From G963667975 sp963677395 (GTDB taxonomy: Bacteria; Bacteroidota; Bacteroidia; Bacteroidales; G963667975): DNA of 64,000 nt. The position numbers and the translations under genes are program-made. This document shows positions 1-8,196 of the stretch, piece after piece. Within the stretch, counting starts at the first letter, position 1. The number at the start of each line of letters is the position of its first letter. Below the pieces are notes generated by a model. That model did no database searches. It saw nothing but the letters and a program-made list of their open reading frames with translations, and had not been told where the DNA came from. Where the stretch lies: NCBI GenBank assembly GCA_963677395.2, contig OY781965.2, positions 310,001 to 374,000 of the forward strand, in the 5' to 3' direction.

Positions 1-1274
1 ACAAAGAAGATGCTGAAGATGCTGAAGAAGGTGCAGTTCGAAAAGATTCTCTTCCAAAGGGCGCAATGGATCCTGAAAATCCTTTGTTTTATTCCAAAGA
101 CATTCCAATCACCAAGGAAAAACTCGACCGTTCTAACAAAAAGTTGAGTGATGCAATGTTCAACATTGGCCTTATTTATTTTGAAGGATTAAATGATCCG
201 GAAAAATCAATTGAAGCGTTCGAAAAATTCATGAAACGATTTCCAGAAGACAATCATACATTGAGTACTTATTACCAGATGTATAGAATTTATAATCAAA
301 AGGAAGATGCCGCAAAGAAAAAAAATTACAAAGATCTGATTCTTACTAAATATCCAGAAAGTGATTACGCAAAAATCATTTCAGATCCGGAATATTACAA
401 ACAAATTCTTGCCAAAAACAGTGAATCGAAACAGTATTATGAAACTACTTATAAATCTTTCCAGAAAGGAGAGTATAATCAAACCATCAGTCGTTCACGT
501 GAGGCAGATAAAACCTTAAAGCTTTATAATCCCGAATCCGGGCCAAAGTTTATGTACATCGAATCATTGTCATTAGGGAAAGTATATGGTGTTGATTCTC
601 TGCTATCCGGGTTTAACCGTCTGGCAAAACGCTATCCCGAAAGTGCTGCAAATGCCCTTGCTACACAGCTTATAGAACTCATTAACAAGAATTCAAACAC
701 GCAATATACCTTTGCTTCAGTCACTCCTGTAAAATCGAATACATCTTCAAATACCAAAGTCGATTCAAAACAAGCTAAGAACAATGTAACTCCAGATAAA
801 TCAGAGTCTAAGGAAAAGAAAGACACTGAAAATATCAAAAATACTCAGAATGATCAAGTTAAGAAAACAGAACCTGAGAACGCTGAATATACAGGTATTT
901 ACAAGTGGAAGTCAGATGTTGAACAATTCATGCTGATTTCTGCCAATTCAAAAAAAACAAATATTAACATCCTAAAGATCAAGATTTCTGATTTCTGCAG
1001 AAAAAATAACCCAAATGATAATCTTGAGATAACAAGTATTTTACTGGATGAAACCAATCATTTAATTACTGTTTCAAAATTTCCCAATGCACAGGCGGCC
1101 ATGCAGTTTTACAAGGCAATCACCACCGATACTTATGTTTTTGGTTCAATAGAACCCTCTGCATATGAAATATTTCCGGTATCAACCGAGAATTTCCCAA
1201 CTTTCTATCGTATAAAAAACACAGATGAGTACCTTCAGTTTTTCAAGCAAACCTATATGAAATTACTCAAGTAA
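1..1274 (+). CDS. porW: PorW/SprE-like TPR protein, C-terminal part (5' cut by window)
   Basis: The reading frame is open from base 3 without a start, so this is the C-terminal end of a larger protein. The visible part begins with an acidic Glu/Asp/Ala stretch, then tetratricopeptide-like helical repeats (for example a pair around bases 150-330 with A-F-E-K-F and F-P-E-D), a Ser/Lys/Asn-rich low-complexity linker (about bases 720-890) and a compact C-terminal domain. PorW/SprE is a lipoprotein of the type IX secretion and gliding apparatus. The following bactofilin and AtpZ genes match the order I know beside sprE in Flavobacteria. That neighbourhood plus the TPR pattern supports the call, but the lipobox and N-terminal repeats lie outside the window, so a generic TPR lipoprotein cannot be excluded. 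Confidence 0.62.
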   Translation, partial: KEDAEDAEEGAVRKDSLPKGAMDPENPLFYSKDIPITKEKLDRSNKKLSDAMFNIGLIYFEGLNDPEKSIEAFEKFMKRFPEDNHTLSTYYQMYRIYNQKEDAAKKKNYKDLILTKYPESDYAKIISDPEYYKQILAKNSESKQYYETTYKSFQKGEYNQTISRSREADKTLKLYNPESGPKFMYIESLSLGKVYGVDSLLSGFNRLAKRYPESAANALATQLIELINKNSNTQYTFASVTPVKSNTSSNTKVDSKQAKNNVTPDKSESKEKKDTENIKNTQNDQVKKTEPENAEYTGIYKWKSDVEQFMLISANSKKTNINILKIKISDFCRKNNPNDNLEITSILLDETNHLITVSKFPNAQAAMQFYKAITTDTYVFGSIEPSAYEIFPVSTENFPTFYRIKNTDEYLQFFKQTYMKLLK

Positions 1275-1334
1275 AAGGAATCATGCTGTAAGTTTAAAAA
1301 TTCACTTCGATCGTTAAACGCATTCGAAAAATTG

Positions 1335-1342
1335 TATCTTTG
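1335..1342 (+). promoter_or_regulatory. -7 promoter box for bactofilin
   Basis: TAtcTTTG matches the Bacteroidota -7 consensus TAnnTTTG and lies 28 bases before the bactofilin ATG. No convincing -33 TTTG is seen at the expected distance. Confidence 0.6.
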
Positions 1343-1370
1343 CGAGTCTTAACCTATAAAATACTTCGGT

Positions 1371-1754
1371 ATGGCTAAAAATACAAACGAAGTCGATTTC
1401 AGTTCGATTAATATTCTGGGTTCAGGAACTACAATCCGCGGTGAAGTAATTGCCAATGGCGATTTACGCGTGGACGGAGAAGTAAACGGAACATTGAATG
1501 TAAAAGGCAAATTGGTAGTTGGTACAACCGGAAGCGTAGAGGGTGATATTTCTTGTCAAAATGCTGAATTTTCTGGAAATATAAAAGCGAATGTAACCGT
1601 TATGGAGCTCTTATCACTCAAAAGTACAGCAAAGCTAATCGGAGATATTTCTGTAGATAAACTTTCTATTGAGCCTGGTGCAGCATTCAGTGGAACCTGT
1701 AAAATGAATAACGTTACTCCCGGATATAACCATATGTCGGGGAAAGATGAATAA
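1371..1754 (+). CDS. Bactofilin (polymer-forming cytoskeletal protein)
   Basis: A 127-residue protein with the bactofilin beta-helix pattern: after a short polar N-terminus (residues 1-15) comes G-S-G-T-T-I-R-G-E, then regularly spaced glycine/valine rungs (G-D-L-R-V-D-G-E-V-N-G, G-K-L-V-V-G, G-S-V-E-G-D-I) to about residue 110. Bactofilins form nucleotide-free filaments on the inner membrane and act as scaffolds for envelope enzymes. The size is normal for the family. It overlaps the start of the AtpZ gene by 8 bases, so the two are translationally linked, and it has its own -7 box 28 bases upstream. Confidence 0.9.
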   Translation: MAKNTNEVDFSSINILGSGTTIRGEVIANGDLRVDGEVNGTLNVKGKLVVGTTGSVEGDISCQNAEFSGNIKANVTVMELLSLKSTAKLIGDISVDKLSIEPGAAFSGTCKMNNVTPGYNHMSGKDE

Positions 1755-1962
1755 ACCAAACCAAAAAAAAAATCTTAATGATTATGCCCGCTATTCATCC
1801 CTTGCATTTCAGATGATGGCAATTATTGGTGTGGGTATTTTTAGCGGGATGAAACTTGATAAATATTTGGCATTAAAACGACCAGTCTTTACGGCATTGT
1901 TCTCCGTTATATCCGTAATATTAGCTGTTTATTACGCAATTAAAGATTTCTTAAAAAAATAA
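1747..1962 (+). CDS. AtpZ/AtpI family membrane protein
   Basis: A 71-residue protein with a polar N-terminus (N-D-Y-A-R-Y-S) followed by two predicted transmembrane helices: about residues 17-34, containing G-V-G-I-F-S-G, and 45-66. This matches the small AtpZ/AtpI family, thought to aid Mg2+/Ca2+ uptake or assembly of the F1Fo ATP synthase c-ring. It overlaps bactofilin by 8 bases and is followed 4 bases later by a second small membrane protein. In many Bacteroidota this pair leads into atpB and the rest of the ATP synthase operon; here it does not. Confidence 0.8.
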   Translation: MNKPNQKKNLNDYARYSSLAFQMMAIIGVGIFSGMKLDKYLALKRPVFTALFSVISVILAVYYAIKDFLKK

Positions 1963-1966
1963 AACA

Positions 1967-2353
1967 ATGGGAGAAACCTTGAAAAAATTTCTTGTAAAGC
2001 TCATTATTTACACTTTGACAATTTCAATGTTAGCCTTCGTAAACTACTTTGTATTACCTCCAAATTACATCACACCCTCGTTACCTTATCTGATTCCGTT
2101 TTTCTTTTTAGTAACATTTTTTATTCATCGAATGCTCGTGAAATCGGCTGAAAAGAATTTCAGTTCGTTTACCCGGACTTACATGTTAGCGGCTACAGCT
2201 AAATTATTGATATACTTTACATTTGTGATAGTTTATGCCCTTACTCATAAAGAAGATGCGATTGTATTTATTATCACATTTTTTATACTCTATCTGCTTT
2301 ATACTCTGTTTGAAGTTGTTGAACTTAACAAACTGAAAAACAACACCAAATAA
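1967..2353 (+). CDS. AtpI-like four-helix membrane protein
   Basis: A 128-residue, strongly hydrophobic protein with four predicted membrane helices (about residues 9-27, 40-55, 70-92 and 98-117) and a charged C-terminus (N-K-L-K-N-N-T-K). It begins 4 bases after AtpZ, so it is in the same operon. Position and topology fit the poorly characterised protein encoded between atpI/atpZ and atpB in Bacteroidota ATP synthase clusters. I infer an ATP-synthase-associated role from the neighbourhood only; there is no diagnostic motif. Confidence 0.6.
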   Translation: MGETLKKFLVKLIIYTLTISMLAFVNYFVLPPNYITPSLPYLIPFFFLVTFFIHRMLVKSAEKNFSSFTRTYMLAATAKLLIYFTFVIVYALTHKEDAIVFIITFFILYLLYTLFEVVELNKLKNNTK

Positions 2354-2467
2354 GCAATTTCTCTACTGTATCTGAAATCAATACTATTTATTTTTTACAA
2401 AATTTGGGTTCATAAGTTATCACATATATTTTAACAGTCTTTTTTCAGATAGTCATTTTATTTACTT

Positions 2468-2475
2468 TATTTTTG
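2468..2475 (+). promoter_or_regulatory. -7 promoter box for the C1 peptidase
   Basis: TAttTTTG, 31 bases before the ATG at 2507, matches TAnnTTTG. The preceding T-rich stretch has no clear -33 TTTG. Confidence 0.5.
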
Positions 2476-2506
2476 CTCTTCTAATAATCATGTTAAACAA
2501 ATAAAA

Positions 2507-3721
2507 ATGAAACAATTATTTAAGCCTTTCTGCACGTTGGTTTTAGGATTAGCAATTTTATTGCCAGGACTAACACAAGCTCAGGATACCGAAAAGGAAA
2601 AGAAAGATGAAGGATACAATTTTACAATTGTAAAAGAAGTAAAGGCTACTTCTGTTAAAAATCAGTACAAATCAGGTACTTGCTGGAGTTTTTCAACTGT
2701 TGCTTTTTTCGAATCAGAATTAATCCGCATGGGCAAGGGAGAATACGACCTTTCTGATATGTGGTTTGTTCGCAAAGCATACGAAGAAAAAGCAGCAAAA
2801 TATGTTCGCATGCATGGTACAATCAACTTTAGTGGTGGCGGTGCAGCGCATGATATTCCTCATTTATGGAAAAATTACGGTGTTGTCCCTGAAGAAGTAT
2901 ATTCCGGATTAAACTACGGTGAAGTAAAACACGACCATGGTGAATTTGACAAAGTTCTGAAAAGCTATTTAAAACCATTGATTGAAGATGATGTTAAAAA
3001 GCTCACAACTGCATGGTTAAGAGGATTTAACGGGATTCTGGATGCATATCTTGGAAAAACTCCAGAAAATTTTACATACAAAGGTAAAAGTTATACTCCT
3101 CAATCTTTCGCGAAAGAATTAGGAATCAATCCTGACGATTATATTGAAATTTCTTCATTTTCACATCATCCGTTTTACTCCAAGTTCATTCTTGAAGTCC
3201 CCGATAACTGGGCTCAGGGAGAAGTTTATAATGTTCCAATGGAAGATATAAAAGCCATTTTAGCAAATGCTATTAACAATGGTTATTCTATTGCCTGGGG
3301 TGCTGATGTAAGTGAAAAAGGATTCTCATGGCGCAATGGTATTGCAGTGGTTCCGGATGAAGATAAACCAGAAATTCAAGGAACAGAACGTGATAAATGG
3401 GAAAAACTCTCCGAAAAAGAAAAACTGGCTCAACTCTATAAATTAGACAAACCCGTAAAAGAAAAGGTGATTACTCAGGAAATGCGTCAGCAACAATTTG
3501 ACAACTTTCAAACTACTGATGACCACGGTATGCAAATAGTTGGAATTGCCAAAGACCAAAACGGAAATACATTCTATAAAGTGAAAAACTCATGGGATGT
3601 TGACAACAAATATCAGGGTTATTTCTATGCATCTGAAGCATTTGTTCTCTTAAAAACGATGGATATTATGATTCATAAAGATGCTGTTCCAAAAGATATT
3701 CGCAAAAAACTTGGATTCTAA
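2507..3721 (+). CDS. Secreted C1 family peptidase (aminopeptidase C/bleomycin-hydrolase type)
   Basis: A 404-residue papain-fold cysteine peptidase. A signal peptide covers residues 1-26 (hydrophobic core L-V-L-G-L-A-I-L-L-P, cleavage near T-Q-A-Q). The catalytic Cys is residue 59 in G-T-C-W-S-F, preceded by the oxyanion Gln at about residue 53 (K-N-Q-Y). The His is residue 340 (D-D-H-G-M-Q) and the Asn residue 361 (K-N-S-W-D). The long insert between Cys and His is typical of PepC/bleomycin hydrolase, which form self-compartmentalising aminopeptidases. Unlike cytosolic PepC it carries an export signal, as in Bacteroides homologues, so it probably acts in the periplasm. It is a single-gene unit with its own -7 box and a strong terminator just downstream. 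Confidence 0.9.
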   Translation: MKQLFKPFCTLVLGLAILLPGLTQAQDTEKEKKDEGYNFTIVKEVKATSVKNQYKSGTCWSFSTVAFFESELIRMGKGEYDLSDMWFVRKAYEEKAAKYVRMHGTINFSGGGAAHDIPHLWKNYGVVPEEVYSGLNYGEVKHDHGEFDKVLKSYLKPLIEDDVKKLTTAWLRGFNGILDAYLGKTPENFTYKGKSYTPQSFAKELGINPDDYIEISSFSHHPFYSKFILEVPDNWAQGEVYNVPMEDIKAILANAINNGYSIAWGADVSEKGFSWRNGIAVVPDEDKPEIQGTERDKWEKLSEKEKLAQLYKLDKPVKEKVITQEMRQQQFDNFQTTDDHGMQIVGIAKDQNGNTFYKVKNSWDVDNKYQGYFYASEAFVLLKTMDIMIHKDAVPKDIRKKLGF

Positions 3722-3743
3722 ATAATCTATACGTGTGTTATAA

Positions 3744-3779
3744 GAAAGGGGATGCCGATTTAGTTCAGCATCCCCTTTC
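3744..3779 (+). terminator. Terminator of the C1 peptidase gene
   Basis: A 12-bp stem (gaaaggggatgc, 3744-3755, pairing with 3768-3779) with a 12-base loop, ending in CCCCTTTC, 22 bases after the stop codon. Confidence 0.75.
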
Positions 3780-3817
3780 CCGTTTTCTGGCTACAAACCA
3801 CCGTTAACTGATTTGAT

Positions 3818-3847
3818 TTTGAATATGTCAGGTTGCTATTAGCTTTG
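3818..3847 (+). promoter_or_regulatory. Predicted promoter inside the gene-free stretch
   Basis: TTTG at 3818-3821 and TAgcTTTG at 3840-3847, 18 bases apart, fit the Bacteroidota -33/-7 pattern (slightly short spacing). No gene follows on this strand before 6753, so it may drive a small RNA. Confidence 0.45.
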
Positions 3848-3852
3848 TGCTA

Positions 3853-3975
3853 TAATCATAAAACAAAGAAAATTAAAGCAGGCTATAGTGCCTTTGTATT
3901 CATCCTGTCTTTGCAAGTCCGGTAGTTCTCTTGCCTTAATGTTGTTTAAACATTCTACCGGACTTTATTTATTCT
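3853..3975 (+). ncRNA. Candidate small RNA in the 3722-4263 gene-free stretch
   Basis: This is the only notable content of the 540-base gap besides the flanking terminators. A plausible promoter ends at 3847, and about 110 bases later there is a perfect 11-bp hairpin (aagtccggtag, 3915-3925, with 3955-3965; 29-base loop) followed by a T-rich run. No open reading frame of useful size lies between. Promoter plus terminator-like hairpin without coding potential suggests a small RNA of roughly 110-120 bases. I do not recognise a known RNA family. The remainder to 4210 is AT-rich with nothing clear. Confidence 0.35.
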
Positions 3976-4216
3976 AAAATTACGCATTCGAAGCAAAATC
4001 CCATGTAAATGCACATATGTCACCAAACAGCCATTGTTCTTTTCTAACGCTATATATCAGGAATATATCGGTTGTCAGAGATATTATTTCTATTCTGTAA
4101 TTTAAAGATTATTATTATACCAACGTGTATTACAAAGCTAATCCGAAGTCATTCGGGTGTAATAATGAAGAGAAAATGAGTGGTACTGAAAGGCAATTCA
4201 GAATGGATGATCATAA

Positions 4217-4255
4217 ATATCAGAAAGCCGGAGGTATTCTCCGGCTTTCTGATAT
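4217..4255 (-). terminator. Terminator of the choice-of-anchor-L protein gene
   Basis: A perfect 17-bp stem (4217-4233 with 4239-4255) around a 5-base loop, containing AGCCGGAG/CTCCGGCT, 9 bases beyond the minus-strand stop at 4264. Confidence 0.75.
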
Positions 4256-4263
4256 TAAAAATT

Positions 4264-6606
4264 TTAACGTATTAAACTTACGGCTCCTGCTTTAACCTTG
4301 GTTCTACCCATATTATCAGTATAGTTAATTAAATAGACATATACATCAGGAGGGGCAGGTTCACTGTTTACTGTTCCATCCCAACCCTCGTCTATATTTT
4401 TTGTACTAAAAACATGTTCACCCCAACGGTTTGAAATTATAAGTTCAAAACCCAATAAGCCTGTTCCATAAGCTTTAAAAATATCATTCAAACCATCACC
4501 ATTTGGTGTAAACGAATTCGGGACAAAGAATGTAAAGTCTGGTTGTACAATAACTGTTGCTGTTGTTGTACCCGTACATCCGGCCATATTTCTTACCGTA
4601 AGATTAATAATGTAAGTACCTGTATCCTGATCACTGAACTTGTGGGTAAATGTTTGCTGACCCGACGTAAACCCATCGCTGATTGTCCAATTCCAAAATG
4701 TGTTTCCACTTGATCCGTCACTGAAATAAACAGTAGGATCAAAAATTGAGACAGGATTTGGTGTTGCAAGAATAAATGGTGCCGGAATCGGACTTATACT
4801 TATTGTTACAGAATCTTTCGCAATACAAGCTCCATTTGCTCCGGTAACGACATATCTCGTATTTTGTAAAGGTTTCACATACAAACTTGCACTATTCTGA
4901 TTTGGAAGCAACGATGCGTCCACCGGATTAGAGCTCCACTGATAAGTAGTGGCTCCGCTAACAGTAAGCAAAGCACTATCTTTTGGACAAATTACTGCAG
5001 GATTGATTGTGGCTATTACCATTGGATTAGGTGTTACAAATACCGTTACAGTATCCCAATCATTGAAAACATTGGTAACCTGCAAAATATATGTTGTTGT
5101 GGTAGCCGGAGAAACAGTTGTAACTGCATTTATGTCTCCGTTACTCCATAAGTATGTTCCACCTCCTGAGCCATGTAATATTGCGGTACCCCCTTCACAT
5201 ATTGTGGTGTCCGGGCCTGCATTTGCAAAATCGCAAACGAGAGTTATCTGAACCGAGTCTTGAACTGATTTGAGACATTTATCCGTGACATTTACCGTAA
5301 ACAAAGAAGAGCTTGTAAATGTGGGTGTTATTGTCTGAGTATTTCCACCATTACTCCATAAGTAAGAATACGGAGGTAATCCACCCTGAGGTGTAATTCC
5401 CATTAATTTATGATCATTACAAAATGTTGTATCTCCCCACGCATTTGCGGTCATATCTACGTAATCCTGAATAAATACAGTTACAGTGTCATAACCACAC
5501 GGAGATGTTTGGATTACAAGACTAATACTTTCTGTTCCTTCAGGAATATTATCGAGGAACGGTGTTATAACTATACTGCCTGTATCAGTACCTGGTGTAA
5601 TAAAAATATTCGGATTTAATACAGGAAAATCAACCCCTTCAGTAGCCGTACCGAATATCTGGGCAATTGGCACAATATATCCCTGAGGCTGAATTTGCGG
5701 CATTTTAATTTTAATAATTGCATCATTGCATCCTTCTATTCCATTGTTTCCGGCACTTGGTAAAGAATACGATGTTATTATAGTAGCCGATTGACTCGTA
5801 AAACTATTTGCTTCCAAAAAAACTCCGGAATCATATAGACCATCAAAAAGATCAGTAATCTCAAGTTTAATATGATAAGGAATACAAGGGACAACCTGAG
5901 CAACGGCTGTAAAAACAGTAGTCATTCCATAATAGGTAATATTAGGTGTTGGAACATGATAAAACTGAGTGTAGTTTGTATAGCAGGGAGTAACAGTACC
6001 ATTTGGAGTTCCATCGTTTACGCTATTGATTGATACTGGTAAATTTGTCCCTGGTATTAATGCTATATTTTGGTATGGAAGAGGCGATCCAGCCATTTTG
6101 ATAAAGAAACCAAAAATATCATTAAACACATCGCATACAAAACTTTCGTATTCATACGAAGCAAAAGCATAACGAAAACGAACAGTATCAGCTAATGGAA
6201 TAAAATCGAACTCTAATACTGCTGCATTATGAACAGCTATTCCGTTTGGGTTGTATTGTTGTAGTTCAGGTACGTTTGTATAATCTGTGCCTACAATCGG
6301 CGATGTAATAGTATTATTTGTTGCGCCTCCAACGCCCCCTGTACTCATGAAAATCCCATTTGAAAACCCTAAATTAGTTGCTGTTCCTCCCGTCGTAAAC
6401 GAACCAATCTGATTCGTATAGCCTAACGTTGCTGGAGATCCATTAAACTGTACATTGCTGACCGTAACACCTGCTCCAACCAAGATATTCTGAACCAACT
6501 GTTGCGGAGATTGAGCCCCTGCCTGAGTAACCGTTATCTGCGCTTCTGCATTTAAAGCCCAAAAATATGTTAATATAATAAATACAACTGATACATATTT
6601 CTTCAT
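4264..6606 (-). CDS. Secreted choice-of-anchor L / PKD protein with gliding-type T9SS C-terminal domain
   Basis: A 780-residue exported protein. Residues 1-23 are a signal peptide (M-K-K-Y-V-S-V-V-F-I, cut after A-E-A-Q). Residues about 25-270 fit the choice-of-anchor L domain (F-A-S-Y-E-Y-E, D-I-F-G-F-F-I). Then follow Ig/PKD-like modules, each with the pattern Y-x-W-S-N-G or Y-Q-W-S, and a clear PKD repeat near 600-690. The last ~85 residues are the gliding-motility-associated C-terminal domain (F-T-P-N-G-D-G-L-N-D, N-R-W-G, W-D-G), which directs export through the type IX system and surface attachment. Known relatives are adhesin-like surface proteins; the ligand is unknown. It is a monocistronic gene, divergent from the M20 dipeptidase. 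Confidence 0.85.
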   Translation of the reverse strand: MKKYVSVVFIILTYFWALNAEAQITVTQAGAQSPQQLVQNILVGAGVTVSNVQFNGSPATLGYTNQIGSFTTGGTATNLGFSNGIFMSTGGVGGATNNTITSPIVGTDYTNVPELQQYNPNGIAVHNAAVLEFDFIPLADTVRFRYAFASYEYESFVCDVFNDIFGFFIKMAGSPLPYQNIALIPGTNLPVSINSVNDGTPNGTVTPCYTNYTQFYHVPTPNITYYGMTTVFTAVAQVVPCIPYHIKLEITDLFDGLYDSGVFLEANSFTSQSATIITSYSLPSAGNNGIEGCNDAIIKIKMPQIQPQGYIVPIAQIFGTATEGVDFPVLNPNIFITPGTDTGSIVITPFLDNIPEGTESISLVIQTSPCGYDTVTVFIQDYVDMTANAWGDTTFCNDHKLMGITPQGGLPPYSYLWSNGGNTQTITPTFTSSSLFTVNVTDKCLKSVQDSVQITLVCDFANAGPDTTICEGGTAILHGSGGGTYLWSNGDINAVTTVSPATTTTYILQVTNVFNDWDTVTVFVTPNPMVIATINPAVICPKDSALLTVSGATTYQWSSNPVDASLLPNQNSASLYVKPLQNTRYVVTGANGACIAKDSVTISISPIPAPFILATPNPVSIFDPTVYFSDGSSGNTFWNWTISDGFTSGQQTFTHKFSDQDTGTYIINLTVRNMAGCTGTTTATVIVQPDFTFFVPNSFTPNGDGLNDIFKAYGTGLLGFELIISNRWGEHVFSTKNIDEGWDGTVNSEPAPPDVYVYLINYTDNMGRTKVKAGAVSLIR

Positions 6607-6694
6607 GGTAACAACCCTTTTCTGTTAAAAACTCGCTAAAGGTATAAAATCATTCTTTAAACCTTGTTAAATAGACAGATTTCATGAAAAAAAG

Positions 6695-6724
6695 TTGCCC
6701 ATATCCGGAATTGTTGTATTTTAG
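6695..6724 (+). promoter_or_regulatory. Promoter of the M20 dipeptidase
   Basis: TTG at 6695-6697, a 19-base spacer, then TAttTTaG at 6717-6724 (one mismatch to TAnnTTTG). This places transcription start near 6731, downstream of the ATG at 6684, and so favours the ATG at 6753. Confidence 0.5.
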
Positions 6725-6752
6725 TCATCAGGAATATAAATCAACTATTGAT

Positions 6753-8126
6753 ATGGAACAAATTCGTAATTATATTGATATCCATAAAGATCGCTTTATG
6801 GATGAATTATTTGGACTATTGAAAATACCTTCAATCAGTGCAATCAGCGATTATAAGGAAGATATGCTTTTAGCAGCTGAATATTGGAAGGATTCTATCC
6901 TTGCTGCAGGTGCCGATAAAGCAGAAATTTATCCAACTACAGGAAATCCTGTGGTTTATGGTGAAAAAATCATCGACCAAAACCTTCCAACTGTTCTGGT
7001 ATATGCACATTATGATGTAATGCCTGTTGACCCTATAAATCTCTGGAATACTAATCCGTTTGAACCTGTTCTCAAAGATGGCAAAATCTGGTGTCGGGGT
7101 GCTAATGATGACAAAGGGCAGGGTTTTATGCATGCAAAAGCTTTTGAGCTTTTAGTAAAAACAAATACGCTACCCTGCAACGTTAAATTCATGATTGAAG
7201 GGGAAGAAGAAATTGGCTCTCCCAGTTTACCCGCATTTTGTGAACAGTATAAGAACATGCTGAAGGCTGATGTAATATTAGTTTCTGATACCGGAATGAT
7301 TGCATCCGATATCCCTTCAATTACAGTCGGACTCAGAGGCCTTGCCTATATGGAAGTGGAAGTTACCGGACCAAGTCATGATTTACATTCAGGCCTGTTT
7401 GGAGGTGCTGTGGCAAATCCTGCCAACATTTTGGCAAAACTGATTGCTTCAATGTTCGACGAAAAGAACCATATTACCATCCCGAAATTCTACGATGATG
7501 TATTGGAAATATCTGCCGAAGAGCGTGCCTCAATGGCAAATGCCCCGTTCAGTCTCGAAGAATATAAACAAGCGTTAGACATTAAAGAAGAGTGGGGAGA
7601 AGCTACATTCTCAACCATTGAGCGTACCGGAATCCGCCCATCATTGGATGTAAACGGTATTTGGGGTGGTTATATCGGCGAAGGTTCAAAAACCGTTCTT
7701 CCGTCAAAAGCCAATGCAAAAATTTCGATGCGGCTGGTTCCGAATCAGGATCCACATAAAATTGCACAGCTTTTTGCACGCCATTTTGAAACCATTGCTC
7801 CCGATTGTGTAAAGGTAAAGGTAGAAGAGCATCACGGAGGGTGTCCTTATGTTGCACCAATTGATATGCCTGCTTACAAAGCCGCCGAACTTGCCTATAT
7901 AGATAGTTTCGGCAAAAAGCCAATTCCAACCCGTAGCGGTGGAAGTATTCCTATCATTTCAACCTTTGAGAAAATTCTGGGTATAAAATCATTGCTAATG
8001 GGTTTTGGACTTGAATCGGATGCTATCCATTCTCCAAACGAAAATTACCATATTTCTCACTTTTACAAAGGAATAGAAACCATTACTCGTTTCTATCACC
8101 ACTTTGCAGAGGTAATGAAGAAATAA
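6753..8126 (+). CDS. M20 family dipeptidase (zinc metallopeptidase)
   Basis: 457 residues from the ATG at 6753 (480 from the in-frame ATG at 6684). I prefer 6753 because M-E-Q-I-R-N-Y matches where family members start and a promoter-like element lies in the longer version. The M20 metal ligands are all visible: H in Y-A-H-Y-D-V, D in A-N-D-D-K-G, the catalytic E-E pair in E-G-E-E-E-I-G-S, D in V-S-D-T-G, and H in D-A-I-H-S-P-N-E-N. A dimerisation domain lies between them (L-R-G-L-A-Y, D-L-H-S-G). The family hydrolyses dipeptides such as carnosine-like or Cys-Gly peptides. There is no signal peptide, so it should be cytosolic. It ends at a bidirectional terminator. Confidence 0.9.
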   Translation: MEQIRNYIDIHKDRFMDELFGLLKIPSISAISDYKEDMLLAAEYWKDSILAAGADKAEIYPTTGNPVVYGEKIIDQNLPTVLVYAHYDVMPVDPINLWNTNPFEPVLKDGKIWCRGANDDKGQGFMHAKAFELLVKTNTLPCNVKFMIEGEEEIGSPSLPAFCEQYKNMLKADVILVSDTGMIASDIPSITVGLRGLAYMEVEVTGPSHDLHSGLFGGAVANPANILAKLIASMFDEKNHITIPKFYDDVLEISAEERASMANAPFSLEEYKQALDIKEEWGEATFSTIERTGIRPSLDVNGIWGGYIGEGSKTVLPSKANAKISMRLVPNQDPHKIAQLFARHFETIAPDCVKVKVEEHHGGCPYVAPIDMPAYKAAELAYIDSFGKKPIPTRSGGSIPIISTFEKILGIKSLLMGFGLESDAIHSPNENYHISHFYKGIETITRFYHHFAEVMKK

Positions 8127-8145
8127 ATCAATCTTCACTTCATAA

Positions 8146-8182
8146 AAAAATCCCCGATTACAAATTATAATCGGGGATTTTT
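8146..8182. terminator. Bidirectional terminator between M20 dipeptidase and DUF4837 gene
   Basis: A perfect 15-bp stem (8146-8160 with 8168-8182, core TCCCCGATTA) flanked by A-run and T-run, between two convergent genes. Confidence 0.85.
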
Positions 8183-8196
8183 ATTTTTCTGCATAT

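Noticed and set aside
4949..5251. Open frame opposite the choice-of-anchor L gene
   Set aside because: Antisense shadow of a clear 780-residue coding gene; no signal peptide, promoter or motif.
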